DNA of 64,000 bases from Chrysomallon squamiferum. Lineage: Eukaryota > Mollusca > Gastropoda > Neomphalida > Peltospiridae. The stretch is taken from NCBI GenBank assembly GCA_012295275.1, contig CM022679.1, positions 14,212,842 to 14,276,841 on the forward strand, in the 5' to 3' direction. Below, one piece after another: positions 24,466 to 38,405 of this stretch. Position numbers and translations under genes: made by a program. The stretch's first letter is position 1. Each line of letters begins with the position of its first letter. The notes below the pieces were generated by a model, which was not told the origin of the DNA, searched no databases, and worked only from the letters and a program-made list of their open reading frames with translations.

Positions 24466-25890
24466 CTCAGCATTCAGTCCTTAAAATGTGCACATTCCTT
24501 TTTCTGCTGACATTTGTGTCTGGGTGATCTCATTTCACCGATTTCTTTTTGATTCTGCAGGTGATGCATTTCTGATAAACCAGATCACCTTTCAGCTGTG
24601 CTTTACTGTGGATCATTTATGGCTATTTTTATATAATGCATCAAGCATGTTGACTCATTCAAGACTAGGTTTTTAAAAAAATATTAATTTTTAATTTTTT
24701 TTTTTTTTATCTTGCATGTTGAACACCTGGTATTGCACACAGCATGTAAGAACCATCTGAAATATCCTCATTCCAGACATTTTATTGTCACATGACGTCA
24801 TAGCAGAGATACACTGCTGAAAATTGCCTTTTATTCAGTGTTTAGAACCTGCTTATAATAATTTATGTGTGTGTAAATATAGATATATTTGCATATGTAT
24901 CTATATATGTGTGTGTTTATATATATATATATATAGGTACATTGCTATGTATAAGCATATATATATGTGTGTGTGTGTGTGTATGTTTGTATGTATGTAA
25001 TTAAATATAAAAGTATAAACATTTACACACTAGCTCTTAAAGAAACCTCACATGTGGTCAAAATGTTACCAAGAAGTACTGAAACAAACTTTATGCTCTG
25101 TTAAATGTGATGTCTAAAAAAAAAAAAAAAAAAAAAAATCAGTTCCTACCACACTTTAAAAACACTACAGCAGTTCTGCCTTGGAGACTGCCTGAATAAC
25201 TGCTGAAGTCTTTTTTCCTATCAACCACACTGCAGGTGCTCAGTGCTTTGTGTTTCTGTAGCAATGAGCTGTTGATTGCAGCTTGCATGTACATTTGAAT
25301 TCTGATCACAAAACTGTATAGCTGTTTATGTAAAAACAGTTGGTATATATTCCATACAATGATGATGATGATGATGGTGATGATTGCTGTTTCTTTATTA
25401 ATGTCTGGCAGAGAACCAAACTTGCTAGTCTGTGTTCATGTAGAGGGTATCATGTTTGTGTTAAAAAAACTGATGTATACATTTAGTTAACTGCGTAATT
25501 CATTTTAGCAGAGATTTTGGAAAAAAAAGAAATCTGACATTTTGTACAGACCTCTGAATGAATGAATGATTAAAGCCAGTTTGATACGTTTTAGTGTTGA
25601 TTTTTATTAGGTGTCGATGAAACAGTTTTTATGTAATTGTTTTTTAATTAAAAAAACTTGCTATTGCCATTGCTTCATTAATTCTTTATTAGCTTTTAGT
25701 TAAGGTTCTTATTTGTTATTTGTTATAGACAACATAGCCTATACCATGCCTGCAGATTAACTTATTGAGAACACTAGTTGGAATGGTAAATAATCTAAGC
25801 AGTGCACTGAGGAATACTGATCTTGTGACTATCATATCATAGGCCAGTTCTCTGCCACATGTTTGTTTACTGTTTATGTACTTATATACT
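24463..25890. other. No gene seen
   Basis: Includes a good acceptor-like CTTTTTGATTCTGCAG at about 24545-24560, but the frame after it is not PDZ-like and ends without a donor. Confidence 0.45.
24909..25000 (+). repeat. TA/TG compound microsatellite
   Basis: Short TG and TA runs alternate. Confidence 0.9.
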
Positions 25891-25929
25891 TATGTATGTA
25901 TGTATGTATGTATGTATGTATATGTGTTT

Positions 25930-25971
<42 letters not shown>
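25891..25971 (+). repeat. (TATG)n then (TG)n
   Basis: TATG units pass into TGTT and then TG. Confidence 0.95.
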
Positions 25972-25972
<1 letters not shown>

Positions 25973-25974
25973 AT

Positions 25975-26290
25975 AGCCACATATCTGTGCTGAAGACTTT
26001 TCTGACCACATGGTAAGGTACTGCAGTAGTATCTATAATGTGTGCATGATTTTCCCAGCCAGTCACCTCTCGGTGTGTCTGAGGTGAATGACTGCGTGGA
26101 CATGGTCACCCATCCAAGAAGAAGCCAAGTAGCTGGTTGCTTAACTGGCACACAAAGAGGAGCAGTGTTTTCATCGTAATATGTCAGATCAGAAAGTCCC
26201 TTTACACTCACCGAACCATTCCATGTACGTGAATGGGAAAAAATGTCTTTGTGTTGGAGAAAGGTTTTCAGGTTGTTATTATACACCCCT
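25975..26290 (-). mobile_element. Probable interspersed repeat with 5S-like box
   Basis: On the minus strand AGTTAAGCAACC, then TTCTTGGATGGGTGACC (26119-26103), resemble the 5S rRNA internal control region, whose box C is TGGATGGGAGACC. The rest of 5S is absent. A 134-codon minus frame here ends in a (TG) tract and has no family resemblance, so I read it as repeat sequence rather than a gene. Confidence 0.35.
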
Positions 26291-26829
26291 GCAGCATTTA
26301 ATATCTCGAAACTGCTGTGATCATTATTAAAGTTATGTGGGAGAGAAAAAAAACTGAAGCGGGTAATAGTTGCAGTTTCAATATGCTTAGAGGAGTAATT
26401 TTTTGGGTGTTATTTTAACAAGGGACTGGGTCAGAGGTTTATGGCACAGATTTATACATATATATTTATTTATTTATTTAAGAAAAAATATATTTAAAGA
26501 AAGTCACTCTGGTTAAAATGTTGCCTTTATTGGAACCCCACTTGAAGACACATTAAAAATGTTTCTCTTCACTTTAATACTTTGTATTTTATAATGTGTT
26601 AAGTGTATTAAAGAAAAAAAAATCAGGTGTATATTACAGGTGTAACTGTTTAGAATGAATACACTGTATTAATGCTGATGGTACTAACTTTATATGAGTC
26701 ACTTTAATTCATTTTTGATAAGGATATATTTCAAATATATAGCTTATCTATTTGGTTCTGACTTAAGACAGATAAGTCAATAAAAATAAAAATAAAGAAA
26801 AGGAAAGCCAGCACATTAGAGAAAATCTG

Positions 26830-27235
26830 CCATGAAGATTGAATACTATAGCCTAAAAGCTAAAGTATTTACATGAACTGAATATTACAGTAAGAAATCA
26901 AAACAGACTGGTAGACTGGATATTACTGTAAAAAAGTGAAATAGAAATTAAATTTTGTAGATTTTATAGTGCAACCTCAGAGTCAAATGGAAACTGTAGA
27001 CTGGATATTACCACAAAGTCAAGTAGAGATCTTGGATGCTGTAGTTACCAAGACAAACTTGTTGAAGTTTTGTAGACTGGATGTGGCAGCCAGAGAGTAA
27101 AGTGAAAGCTTTGCAGGCTGGGTATTGCAGCAGGAAACCCAGCTCTATATTTTGGATACAAAACACTGAAGCCAGAGAGACATTTGGAGGACAGGACACT
27201 ACTTACATTAATCCAAATGAAAATTAAGTAGACAG
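26830..27235 (+). repeat. Degenerate tandem repeat, unit about 45-50 bp
   Basis: TGTAGACTGGATATTAC-type blocks followed by AGTCAAAT/AAGTnnAAnG recur at about 26910, 26955, 26997, 27070 and 27110. Confidence 0.6.
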
Positions 27236-27906
27236 GAACCAACTGTTAGAAGATTGAACTGAAGTTCATGTCAATGTTTACCTGTGTATAAAACAGCTTG
27301 TACATCTATCTCTTTGTAAACTATAAAAACGTTCAATATTTACAACTCCTGTGCTCTTTGAACTTGCTCTATATGTATGATATATCATTTCTGCATGACA
27401 GTATTAATCCAGTGCATGTCTTTGTATGTGAAACACCTGGTTACTGGCCTTGGGTAGCTTCTGTGTATAATAATTTATCTTTGTAGTGGAACAGTTATAT
27501 AGTGAAAACATATATCACTGCCTTTAATGAATCTTTTGTGTGGAGCAGTGGCAGGAATGTGAAATGTGGATTTTGTGCCGAGGTCATTTGTGTTTTTATT
27601 TCTTTGAAATGACTTAAATCAATCTAGAACTGATAGGTTTTATTTCATCATATATCACTGTAATTGTTATATGCATTCATTCTTAAAGTGTGTGCTGTTT
27701 GTTTGTCTTTTTTTATTATTAATATTTCTTTAAATTATGAACAGTTTTCTGCCTGTTCGGTTTAATTTCTAATTATTTTGTTACATTCTGTATCCAGAGA
27801 ATCAGTATGTAAGCAGACTGAGCCTAATTTGTTAATCTTACACACAACAAGATTGAATATATCCCTGCTTAATATTCAGAAGTCATACAGAAATAGCTTC
27901 AGCTTA

Positions 27907-27947
27907 TGTATATATGTATATATATATATATATATATTTATATTTAG

Positions 27948-27995
<48 letters not shown>
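27907..27995 (+). repeat. (TA)n then (TG)n
   Basis: A TA run of about 30 bp, a short TTTATATTTAGCA break, then (TG)22. Confidence 0.95.
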
Positions 27996-27996
<1 letters not shown>

Positions 27997-28779
27997 AAGA
28001 GTGTATCTATGTATTTATGCATGGATGTAAGTTTATATGTATGTACATTTGCATGTACATAATATGTATGTATGAATATAGGCATATAAATTGAAAAGGT
28101 TATTTTTAACTTAGATCATCCATACATCCCAAACTGTATACTCACATAGAAATGTGTATAAATGAAAAGAGATGTGGTATAACTGAAAAATAACATTCAA
28201 ATTCTTCACTTGCAGACAAATAAGCTATAAACTGCATTTTAAATAATCAAACAATAGCTATTCCTGGTTATTTCATTTCAACAGTAAAATTTCATCTTTT
28301 ACTTTATCAGTGAAAATGGTTATTAAATTGAAACAAAAAAGTTACCTAAACAGTAAACAAAGCATATATACAGTCAGCAAAGTGACACACACACACACAG
28401 AAACACACTGAAAACAAAGTCTATTTTAAAAATGTATATAGTCATTGTTTTTAGGTATTTGACAGTTTTACATAAAGTTTTACATAAAGATGTGAAAATT
28501 AATCAGCCTTTATTCCACACCATCAAACACCATACAACTGCATTTGAAATAGAGATGTAACTTATTCTTTTAAACTTTGTTGTCAGTTTGTAAGTATTAC
28601 ACACATTATACTCCAGTGTGTTTATCATCATAGTGAAAAAATTTGTCAACTGTTTAATTTATAAGATTGAACTGATAAGATGTATGTTATTGTCAACTGG
28701 ATTAAAATAAAAGTATTATACTGTTGTTATGTGAGTTATCTTTATATTTATTGTCTCTTTTTTATTTGACATGTATAGG

Positions 28780-29035
28780 TTATGGTTTACTGCACACGTT
28801 AACTACAAATTTATATTCACAGTTTTAAGTTACTTGACAGTTTGTTGCTTACTACAGTGTTATACATGTTAAAATGTAATACCTGTTTTTACTTATTAAA
28901 TTTGTGTTGTTTACTACATAGTTATACAAGTTTATATTTCCTATTTTTACTTACTAAATAGTTTGTATTTTAGTACAGTGTTATACAGTTTTATTTTCAT
29001 TGTTTTACAATTATACATATTCATATTTTGAAGGA
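28780..29035 (+). repeat. Degenerate tandem repeat, unit about 60 bp
   Basis: TACAGTGTTATACA-type blocks at about 28853, 28915 and 28974, each followed by TTTATATT/TTTTTACTTA sequence. Confidence 0.6.
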
Positions 29036-29822
29036 AATGTTCACTAAATTTTTTTTTATTGCAAGTAAAAACAATTTTTTTACAAGGATTCAAATAAAAA
29101 AATAGAGAAAAAAATGAAATAGAAAAATTAACAGTTTGATCAGTGGTAAGTGGGTTTTTTTACTTTGTAGAAAGAAGCTTACAAAAATATTTTTTCTCTT
29201 TGATAAATATACCCTGTAGTCATAATCATCTCATTTCTTTTTATATATTATTACCACAAAACAAATGACTGACACATTAATAATCATTTACATTACATAT
29301 ATATATGTATGTATGTATGTGAATGTGTGTAAATGTTTGTTCATTAAAATGTCCTTACATGTGAAAATCATTTTACTGAAAATTCTGAGCTACCAAAAAA
29401 TATTATAAAAGCAGTATATTTTTATTTTAGTTCCATTTTGAACACTTGATAAACAAACAAAAAACAAAAAACACCAGAGTTGAGTTTTCATCTGTTATTA
29501 ACAAATCATTTTCTGACCTTGGTATATTCCAGTTAAAGATAAATCTATTCTATCTAATCTGTGATTGATACACAGAGCAAATGGCCTTTCTTTTTTTTTG
29601 TGGCTAGATGCAATCTGCATTGTAATTGGCACCAATTTCCTCTCATACTGAACAAGGTGGCTAAATGGCATAGCAGCTTAATTGAAGCTGATTGCCTTGG
29701 CAGTAAATCTTTTCACAGTTTGCTTTCTCCTCTGTTGATATCTGTTATTCTTCATCCAGCAGTGACAAGCAGTGTGCATTCTGAATGGGCAGCTTAATGT
29801 TGTTTGTGTGTTTGTGTGTGTG

Positions 29823-29880
<58 letters not shown>

Positions 29881-30694
29881 ACAATAAATGAGCATGAAGA
29901 ATTCAATGACTCAAAGATTTTCAGCAATCTTATATACATAAATTATTTTACTTATCTCAGATTCTTCAGTGGAATAAACTAAGATCCCTGAGAAGTGTGT
30001 ATGTGTGTGTAATTCATTTTAAACTCTTTCTTAAAAAGATGATGAATTTAACAGACTTGTGAGGCAAGAAACTCAAATTTGACAAAAATGTTGTTCTTCA
30101 AATTTGAGTTCCTGGTTCACTGACCTTCTGAGCAGTTAGACATGTACTCATTACTTCCATCAGTTACCTGTAATATTTGTTAGAGGTGTTTGAAATACCT
30201 GTGGCTTACAGCAGATTAAGCCGTTTACTTAACAAATTAATGTTTCCAGTTGTGTTTGAACAGAAATATGAGCACACTGTCAGTGCTAAAAGTCAACAAA
30301 TTATGCTGCTTGGCTTCAGGCTCTTATGTCTGCGGTGCCTTATGTGTATAAATATTGAATAACAGCCGTATGTGCTACTGGGTGTACATTATAAATGTTT
30401 GTTTCACACTTAACTTGAAGCTGCTTAACATAGAGACAGTTCCCTTCTGTTTTGTCTCAGACTGTAACGCTGTTTGGGTCTCACTGTATCAATATTAGGT
30501 TCGTGTAAGGGTTATAATTCCATAGAGATTTTATAGATCTATATCCTTCAGGTATTGTTTTTAGCACTTGAAATGAAGCTGGTTGTGAATTTTTATTTAC
30601 TCTAAGGGATTATCTACAAATTTAGATTAAAGGTTATCTGTTAATCCTCTGACTTATGTTTCTCATGTTTAATATGATTAATCAGTCCTTTTCA
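29036..30694. other. No gene seen
   Basis: Contains a complex stretch at 29600-29800 with a small inverted repeat CAGCTT/AAGCTG, possibly conserved non-coding DNA, and the (AG) tract. Confidence 0.45.
29826..29877 (+). repeat. (AG)n, 26 units
   Basis: Perfect run preceded by imperfect TG. Confidence 0.97.
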
Positions 30695-30860
30695 GTGCCA
30701 CTATTGAGCAGGTTCCCACTGCCATCATGATAAGATTATAAAAGGCTGTGTAATATATACTCTGCTGTTTATGGGAAGATATACATAAAACATTTATTGC
30801 TGCTAATTGAAAAAAATGTAGATACTGGTACTGGGTTTCTTTAAACAAGTATGTCATACT
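30695..30860 (+). mobile_element. SINE fragment, same family
   Basis: It contains the middle of the element: CATCATGATAAGATTATAAA, CTGTTTATGGGAAGATATAC, ATTGCTGCTAATTGAAAAAA and TACTGGGTTTCTTT. The head and 3' tail are missing or unrecognisable. Confidence 0.6.
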
Positions 30861-31111
30861 TTAAAAACAAAATTTTTTAAATTGTTTTATTTGAATATTA
30901 ATGATTATTATTAATACATTAAAATCCTTATATTTCTGTTTAAGAGAATTTGTAATTTTCTGCAGCACTTTTAATTGTCTTGGTAACATTAAAATTTTAT
31001 TATATTTTTTGGTAGCTCTGAATTTTCATCAAAAATTGACAAGTAAAATAATTTTCACATGAAAGGACATTTTAATCTTTGTTTTGCTGGACTAATTGTT
31101 AGGTTTGTGGG

Positions 31112-31112
<1 letters not shown>

Positions 31113-31141
<29 letters not shown>
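31113..31141 (+). repeat. (CA)n
   Basis: Perfect run; another of 28 bp lies at 31614-31641. Confidence 0.95.
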
Positions 31142-31146
<5 letters not shown>

Positions 31147-31615
31147 AAACACATACATATACACAGAGAAACACACATATATAAACCTACAGTATTGTGC
31201 AGTCACCAGATCTCGCCAAATTGTTATATAATCTTTTATATGTTTTTTTTATTAAAATGTTTTAGTATCGGAGAACCCACTGGGCTATTTCCTGTTTCTC
31301 TTATTTTCTCACACAGGTCATTCATTCATTCATAAATTCAAGAACTCTACATTTTTTTTTTTTTTTTCAATTATTATTTTTTAAAATACAATTATTTAAC
31401 TAATAAATGAATAAATGAATAAATAAATAAATTTAAAAATTTAAAACAAATTAAAAATAAAAATGAAATAATAAATAAGTAATAAAAAGAAATAAGAATA
31501 CCTTTATTTGATCATGTTTTTAAATTACTTTCAGGGCATTATAAGTAGACAACTGGGCTGTTTCCTGTCCCTGATAGTGGCTTTGATAAATATGCAAATA
31601 ATAATTTATATAAAA

Positions 31616-31648
<33 letters not shown>

Positions 31649-33418
31649 TACAAATCAGTGATCATTATAAAAAAAATAAAAAAAATCAGATGACATATTT
31701 ACTTCATATTTGTTTATTCTTTCATACTTCTACTATCTCTATAAGATATATTTTATAAAGAGATAGAAAAAAAAAAATGTTAATAAATATAAATTTATTT
31801 ATGATTAATGATGTCATTTTTAACCATTTAAAAAAAAAAGTATATGTATATAAATAAATAAATAATTTTTTGTTCTAAAATAATAAATAAAGTAGTTAAG
31901 ACTGCTGTTTAAAAATTAATTTTTAAAATATTTATTTATCACAGCATGTAATGTAGTTAAATAAACTTGCTTGTTGAATTGTTTAAGGTGTGTCAGATTA
32001 AATTATTTATACATGCCCCTAGGTTATAAAACATGCAGGTGCAGCCAACCCCCCCCAAAAAAAAAAAACAAATTTATATACAAAATTAAGTTTAATTCAC
32101 TAAGTAATTTACTTCAGAAAATTTTAAAATTTCAAAACATTTAAAAAATGTAGTGATATTATTGCTATACTTATTATGAAATATTATTAATTTGTTTTTT
32201 TGTTTGCTTCATTTTTTTCTTTTTTAAAAATGTTTTAATACTATCTATAACAAATAATATAAAAGAGTACTAGTTGTTTATAATTAAATGTTATATAGTC
32301 ACACTGTTTTACTAGATTTTATTATTTTTATTGGTGATGTTCTTTCGTTTGTTCTTTTTTGGGGGCTTTTTGTTTCTTTTTGTTGGTTCTTTTTTTTAAT
32401 AATTATTAGATAATATATATATCTTAATTAATTGATTTCTTTTTTCTTTTTTTTTGATTTTTTAACTTGAAGAAACAAAAGATATTTTTAAAATACATGA
32501 GGAAATACATGACAGTTAGATTTCCTTTACTAAAAACACAGTCATCTGTTTCCTCTTCAAATGTAATTTAAAAAAAAAAAAAAATGTATAAAATACAAAT
32601 AAAAAGCATGCAGACAACTGACAGTGAATTTCCATTTTAAATTACTTTGTCCCACTTTTTCTGTCTATTTCATTTAGCAGTTAAAAAAATATAATAATAA
32701 AACCCCCTTCTACAGGCATTAAAAACAAGTGCAGAAGTGGCATTAAACTCAGTGGTCACTTTATCTAATACAGCCTTCAGCACTTAATGCACCTTCACTT
32801 GTTATATACGTGACTTATGTTATGAGTGAGATACAAAGTTATTTTGTATGCAGTGGTAGATTAGAATTTTAAATTTTATTTTAATCTTCTACAAGTATTT
32901 TATTCTACCTTTTAATACTGAAATAAAAGAAATGTAAAGAAAATATATTTTTTTTAAATTTATTTAGTGCTTGAAATTTATGTAAAAGAACTACTTAGGT
33001 AATGTCTCAAAAATCTCAACTTCTGTCACTGTCTGTCAGCTTTGAAGTATCTTAATTTCACCTTGAATCATTAAACAAGTATGCAGCTGGAATCATTTTA
33101 AAATTTACATTTGCATTTTCTAAATGAATAAACTTGAATTATTTTAAAGCTTGCATATTTTTTGAAAGAGTAAATAAGTATCAATGGTTTTTTGGTGTGT
33201 TTTTTTTTTCAGAATTAGTAATTATATATAATTTGAAATTTATATTTTATATTTTCTAAAGAAATAAAATAGTATTATTTAAAAGCTTTTAGTTTGTATT
33301 TTCAAAATAAATAAATATATCATGTTAAAGTTTGCATTGTGTATTTTCTTCTTATTATTTTTTTCCTAAATATAAATATCTCATTTTAAAGCTGTAATAT
33401 ATAATTATTTATTCATTT

Positions 33419-33449
<31 letters not shown>

Positions 33450-34140
33450 TTTTTGACTGTATCACTTCAGAATCTGTTTTATATTTTCTGAACAAGTATA
33501 CATTAAAATATGTCTGCAAAATTATTTTATTAAACCTCCTTGGGAAATCATATCTTATGCAGTTAATATCACAGTTTTAGTTTTAATGTTTTTATCTCTG
33601 AGTTTCCAAGATCCTTGAGGCTATAACATTCACCCAGTGTATACTGTGTGTGTGTCAGATTTCCACGTGAGAATTTTAAATCACCTTATATGATGCATGG
33701 TCATATCATACGTGGGAAAGTTTCATTTTCATTCTAAGCCTTGCATCTATTGAATTATATTTTTTATATATTTTTTTTTTTCTCTCTCTCTCTTTATGTG
33801 AGTCACTGGGTAAGAATTTCTCTGTCTGATAATAAAATAGAAAATACCTGAGTTCACCATCCTATTTTCATGGACATATAAGACTTTATATTATTATTAA
33901 TTTTATTTTTAAAAAATTTGATAGATGATAATTGTTAATTATAAACAAAATATGGAAAGTGAAATTGTGTGTTTTGTGTTTTAAAATTTTGTAACTGGTT
34001 TGTGACACAAAATTGAAAGAAATGTTGCCAGTACTACATTATATTTAACTTTGAAATTTAACTGTGAAAAAAAAATTGTGATCTTTATCATATACATAAT
34101 TATAAGTTCATAATACTGAGCTAAATATTCCTTGCCACTA

Positions 34141-34242
34141 TATATATATTTGTACATAGACAGATATATATAGATAGATAAATATATATATATATATATA
34201 TATCTGTATCTATATATATATTTATATCTGTATCTATCTATC

Positions 34243-34274
<32 letters not shown>

Positions 34275-34275
34275 T
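34141..34275 (+). repeat. TA/TATC/CA compound microsatellite
   Basis: Alternating TA, ATAG and TATC blocks, so partly self-complementary, ending in (CA). Confidence 0.9.
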
Positions 34276-34599
34276 ATATATAGCATTTAGCTACAGAATA
34301 AAATCCTTGATTAAATTTTCATAAGTACTGTTTTGAATGTAAAACATGCTGAACTAAAACCAAGGAGTCATAGGCCAGTTTATAGTAATCATATATCTTT
34401 TACTAGATATGTAATATGGGTGTGTGTGAAATCTATTGAACTGGACGGTTTATAAACTGGTAAATCTCTCTGAGATAAGAGTAAGCCTTGCTCCAGGCAC
34501 ATCCACACTGTTTGTGTGGAGTAATTACACTAGAATGGGCTGATATCAAATCATAGCATGTGTGATTGAACACTGAAATTATGCATCCTACACATTACT

Positions 34600-35040
34600 G
34601 CTACTGTGTTACTTGGGAGTAGTGTAATACTGCTTGCATTTGTGTTAATGTGATAGAATGCAATACTGCGTGTATTTGACGGTATTAATGTAATACAATA
34701 AATATCAGTGTAATACTTGGTTAATGTAATATTACCTGTGATACATTGTAATGCTGCTTCTGTTTGAGTTAATTTGATACAATGTAATAATTCTGATTTT
34801 TTTTTTTTTTTTTGATGGTTTTAATTTAATACAATAAACATCAGTGTTAGTGTTGCTTATATTTAAAAGTGTTAACACAATTTAATACTGCTGATATTTA
34901 ATTATATTAATTTGATGAAATGTAATCCTACTGGTATTTGATAATATTAATTTAATGCAATAAATTTAAGTGTGTTACTTCTTGTATTTAATAGTGTAAG
35001 ATACAGTTTAATACTGCTGATATTTGATACTTTTTTATTT
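34600..35040 (+). repeat. Degenerate tandem repeat, unit about 130 bp
   Basis: TTTGATnnTnTTAATTTAAT followed by ACAATAAA..TCAGTGT occurs at 34675, 34811 and 34937, with half-unit echoes (AATACTGCTGATATTTGAT) between them. Confidence 0.6.
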
Positions 35041-35149
35041 CATATTTTGGTGACAGATATTTGTATCTAATTTAATTTTTAATTTTATATTTTTATTAAT
35101 AAATATTTGTATTTATATATTTAGTTTAATTATTTTGTTACACTCACAC

Positions 35150-35533
35150 AGGAACAGACACATACACACTACACACACATACACACACACAGACACACAC
35201 ACACATAACATACTGACAACATCCATACAACACTTGCAATGTATTCAGAAAATATAATTTTTTTAGAGAAATAGCAACAAATTCATTATGTCCATGCTGT
35301 CTCTGTGTTTTTATTTAGGAACTGGAAATGATGGTTTGTATTGTTATTGACAAGAACTAATTAGCATGCACGCCCATGTAGTGTCACTGGTTGTTTTCAC
35401 CCCAGTTCAAATTATCTGTGACAAATTGACTGTTTGGGGAAATAATGTTCACTTAACAACATCACAGCTGAACCATGGTCATTAGGCTTGTAATGGTGAA
35501 AAGATTAAAACAACTTCTCTGTGTGTAAACGTT

Positions 35534-35580
<47 letters not shown>

Positions 35581-35638
35581 TATGCATGCCTGAAATACAT
35601 ACATACATTCTGACATATATACATAATTATACAGATGT

Positions 35639-35703
<65 letters not shown>
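35150..35703 (+). repeat. Several (CA)n tracts
   Basis: CA runs at about 35161-35208, 35534-35570 and 35639-35703, the last over 30 units. Confidence 0.95.
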
Positions 35704-35704
<1 letters not shown>

Positions 35705-35706
<2 letters not shown>

Positions 35707-35840
35707 AAATATATAAGCCTAGATAGACAGACGCATAATCAAACACACACACAGTCACACACACACACACACAGAAATATATAAGCCTAGATAGACAGAC
35801 GCATAATCAAACACACACACACACATATATACATACATAC
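35705..35840 (+). repeat. 68-bp tandem duplication within (CA)n
   Basis: AGAAATATATAAGCCTAGAT with AGACAGACGCATAATCAA starts at 35705 and 35773 with no difference in the unique part. The (CA) runs around it differ slightly. Confidence 0.9.
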
Positions 35841-37439
35841 ACATAAATACACATACACACACAACAAACACAACTTTACCTCATATGAAATTGCAGTGGC
35901 TCAGTTGTTAACAAATTGTTTTTAATACTCCTATATAGAAAGTAAATGTTTTCTTAATAGCTTTTATTTTTTTTTTTTTTTTTTTTTTAAATAATATATA
36001 TTTTTATGATACACAATATCATGGTTAACTGAAGTTTATTTAAAATTATCATTGCTGGGTTTCGGGATCAATCCTAATTAAATATCTATTCAGACATTTC
36101 CTGTTCCCTGGCTGCTTTTTATAATTCAGTTAACTCAGCTCAAATAATCAGAGACTGATATCTGTTACATATCTTCTTTTTTTTCTTCTTCTTCTTCTTC
36201 TTTCAAATTTGGAAAATCCAGATTGAATGAGATCAGATTCGACTTTCATTTTGTGCACTGTGAACCTACCTTGACTTATTGATCCAAGTCAGTTTTGAAT
36301 TTGATGTTTCCTGTGTCGCTGAAGTTGATGATGTTGTTGAACAATCACTACTTCATTAATTCTTACAGAGCTAGGATGCAAGTGTTTATGCAAGACAGTG
36401 ATTGCTGATTTAGTGAAATGGATGTATGGGTTGAAGGAAGGTCAATGAATGGATAAATGGATGAATAAATGAATGTATGAATGTAGAAATGTGTGATTGA
36501 ATGATTTGAAAAAATAAAATGATGAATGACTCTTTAATGAATTGATTTAAGAAACAGTTATATAAGTCAGTACAGATCACATTTAACAAAATCATTTTTA
36601 AATCACTAGTTACTTAATCTTTTAATGGTGTTTTGAGGTTAATTTTTTACAAACTGAATAAAAGTTATAAAAAAACCTTTCAATTAACCTTGGCACTCTA
36701 TACCATAAAAATAAAAAAATAAAATAAGAAAAACCTATTATAAATCACTACATTTACTTTCTTTATAGGACTATTAAAAAATAACTTCTTAATATTCCCA
36801 AACAGATTCTAGCTGACATATTTAATGTGATTTCCATGAAGTGTTTAAACACAAAACATATTAATGTCATTTAATGAATAATACTGAACGATATTCAACA
36901 GATAACATGCTGTGTTATAATCATAATTTGCCAGCCCTTGTGATTTTTGTCGGGGACAATTCCTTATGACAGTTTCATAAAAGAAACTGATCAGACGTGG
37001 AAACATACTGAACTGGAACACTGACCACACTGGCTGAACAATCACTTGGTCTTAAGTTGTAACTCTTGTGTGTCAGTATTACCTATGTGACGGCGAAATA
37101 CTGGAGTTATCTGATGGCGTACAATACTAACGTTTTATTTGCTCACACAGACCAAGTTGTTGATTCTTGCAAAGAATTGTTCCCTGGATGATAAATTATA
37201 TAAAGCCAGACACTTGAGAGAGGCATAGAAAAACACTTTAGAGTTGAAAGAAATGCAAATAAAATTGTTGAATTGGGTGGATGTTTTTTATCTTTTTTTT
37301 TTCTTTTTTTTTAATTCTTTTCATTTTCATTTTTTTTTTTTATGTTGTGTGTGGTGTGGTGTTTTGATGGTTGTTATTTGTGCTTGATCACAATTGTTAG
37401 TGAGTTATTTCAGTTTATAGATAAAGAATAAAGAAAACA
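35841..37439. other. No gene seen
   Basis: Poly(T), a short CTT run and degenerate ATGA tetramers (36420-36500). A minus frame at 36845-37045 has somewhat coding-like composition but no splice context. Confidence 0.45.
36050..36125 (+). mobile_element. Possible SINE B-box fragment
   Basis: GGGTTTCGGGATCAATCCTA resembles the GGTTACAGGATCAATCC block of the SINE, followed by unrelated-looking AT-rich sequence. It is too short to be sure. Confidence 0.25.
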
Positions 37440-38060
37440 ATTTATTTCAGACATTGTGTGGGATACTGATTTATCAGCGAATATATTTCTGCAGATGAAA
37501 TCGTGTCAACTATGTCAGTTTATACATAGAAAAGAAAAAATACAAAAGTTATGACTTGGTTTTGATATATGTTGCTGCAAATAAAGATATATGCATGTTT
37601 TTAAGTATTTTAAGTTATATATAAAGAAAAGTCTGACATAGGACTGAATGTACATTTGTGAAGTTATAAATATAATGCTTTGGATGAAGCCACATTTACA
37701 ATCTTGTCATGCATTTCAATTTATTACAGAGAAAACAAAATTAAATGCTATAGCACTGAATATATATTTCACAGTTATAAATGTACTACTGCAGAAAAAG
37801 TTTAATATACATTTTGTCATTTATTCATAGAAGATAATATTAAATTTCTGCCATTGCATTAAATAAATAAAAAATCAATTATAAACATACTATTGCAGAT
37901 AACGATGCTTGTACAATCTTGTTAAGTATTTCAGTTTATTACACAGAGGAAAACAAATTTCTGTTATAACACTGAATGTAAATTTGACAAATTATAAATA
38001 TATTGCTGTAGATAAAGGGATCTGTTTATCTTTTGCAAACACTTATGAAAATTTCCTTTT
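37440..38060 (+). repeat. Degenerate tandem repeat, unit about 100-117 bp
   Basis: Blocks TTTCAGTTTATTACA..GAAAA, CACTGAATGTA..TTTG and TTATAAATATATTGCTGCAG recur about five times, at roughly 37512, 37612, 37719, 37820 and 37937. Confidence 0.65.
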
Positions 38061-38405
38061 TTATTTTGTGAAAAAATAAAACTTGTTATATCACACTGTA
38101 TCTCTATTTATAGGTTTTATTTAAACAAAATTATTGTATACATAGTCTTGTGAAATACATGGTCATATAGGTGTGTCACAATGTCCTTGAATTCATTTTG
38201 AAGTTTTTCTTAATAACATGCAACTACCATTGATAATCACTTGGAAATGGTGAACCTTGAATTACATTATATGTCTTAAAAGTCACTGAATTATTACACT
38301 GGGCTGCAATGTGGCTTAGAGTAAGAACTTTGACTTGATACCTGCAGACTGAAAAATTGGCAGACAGTAGACTAGTGGTTAAAATAAAGGTAAGGATCTT
38401 AAAAA

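Larger units (their letters stand above)
30861..34599. other. No gene seen
   Basis: Very AT-rich, with (TTTA) at 33418-33452 and many short A and T runs. Confidence 0.55.

Noticed and set aside
25882-26286. 134-codon minus-strand ORF
   Set aside because: Its C-terminal part is a CA tract and the rest overlaps a 5S-like repeat; no domain seen.
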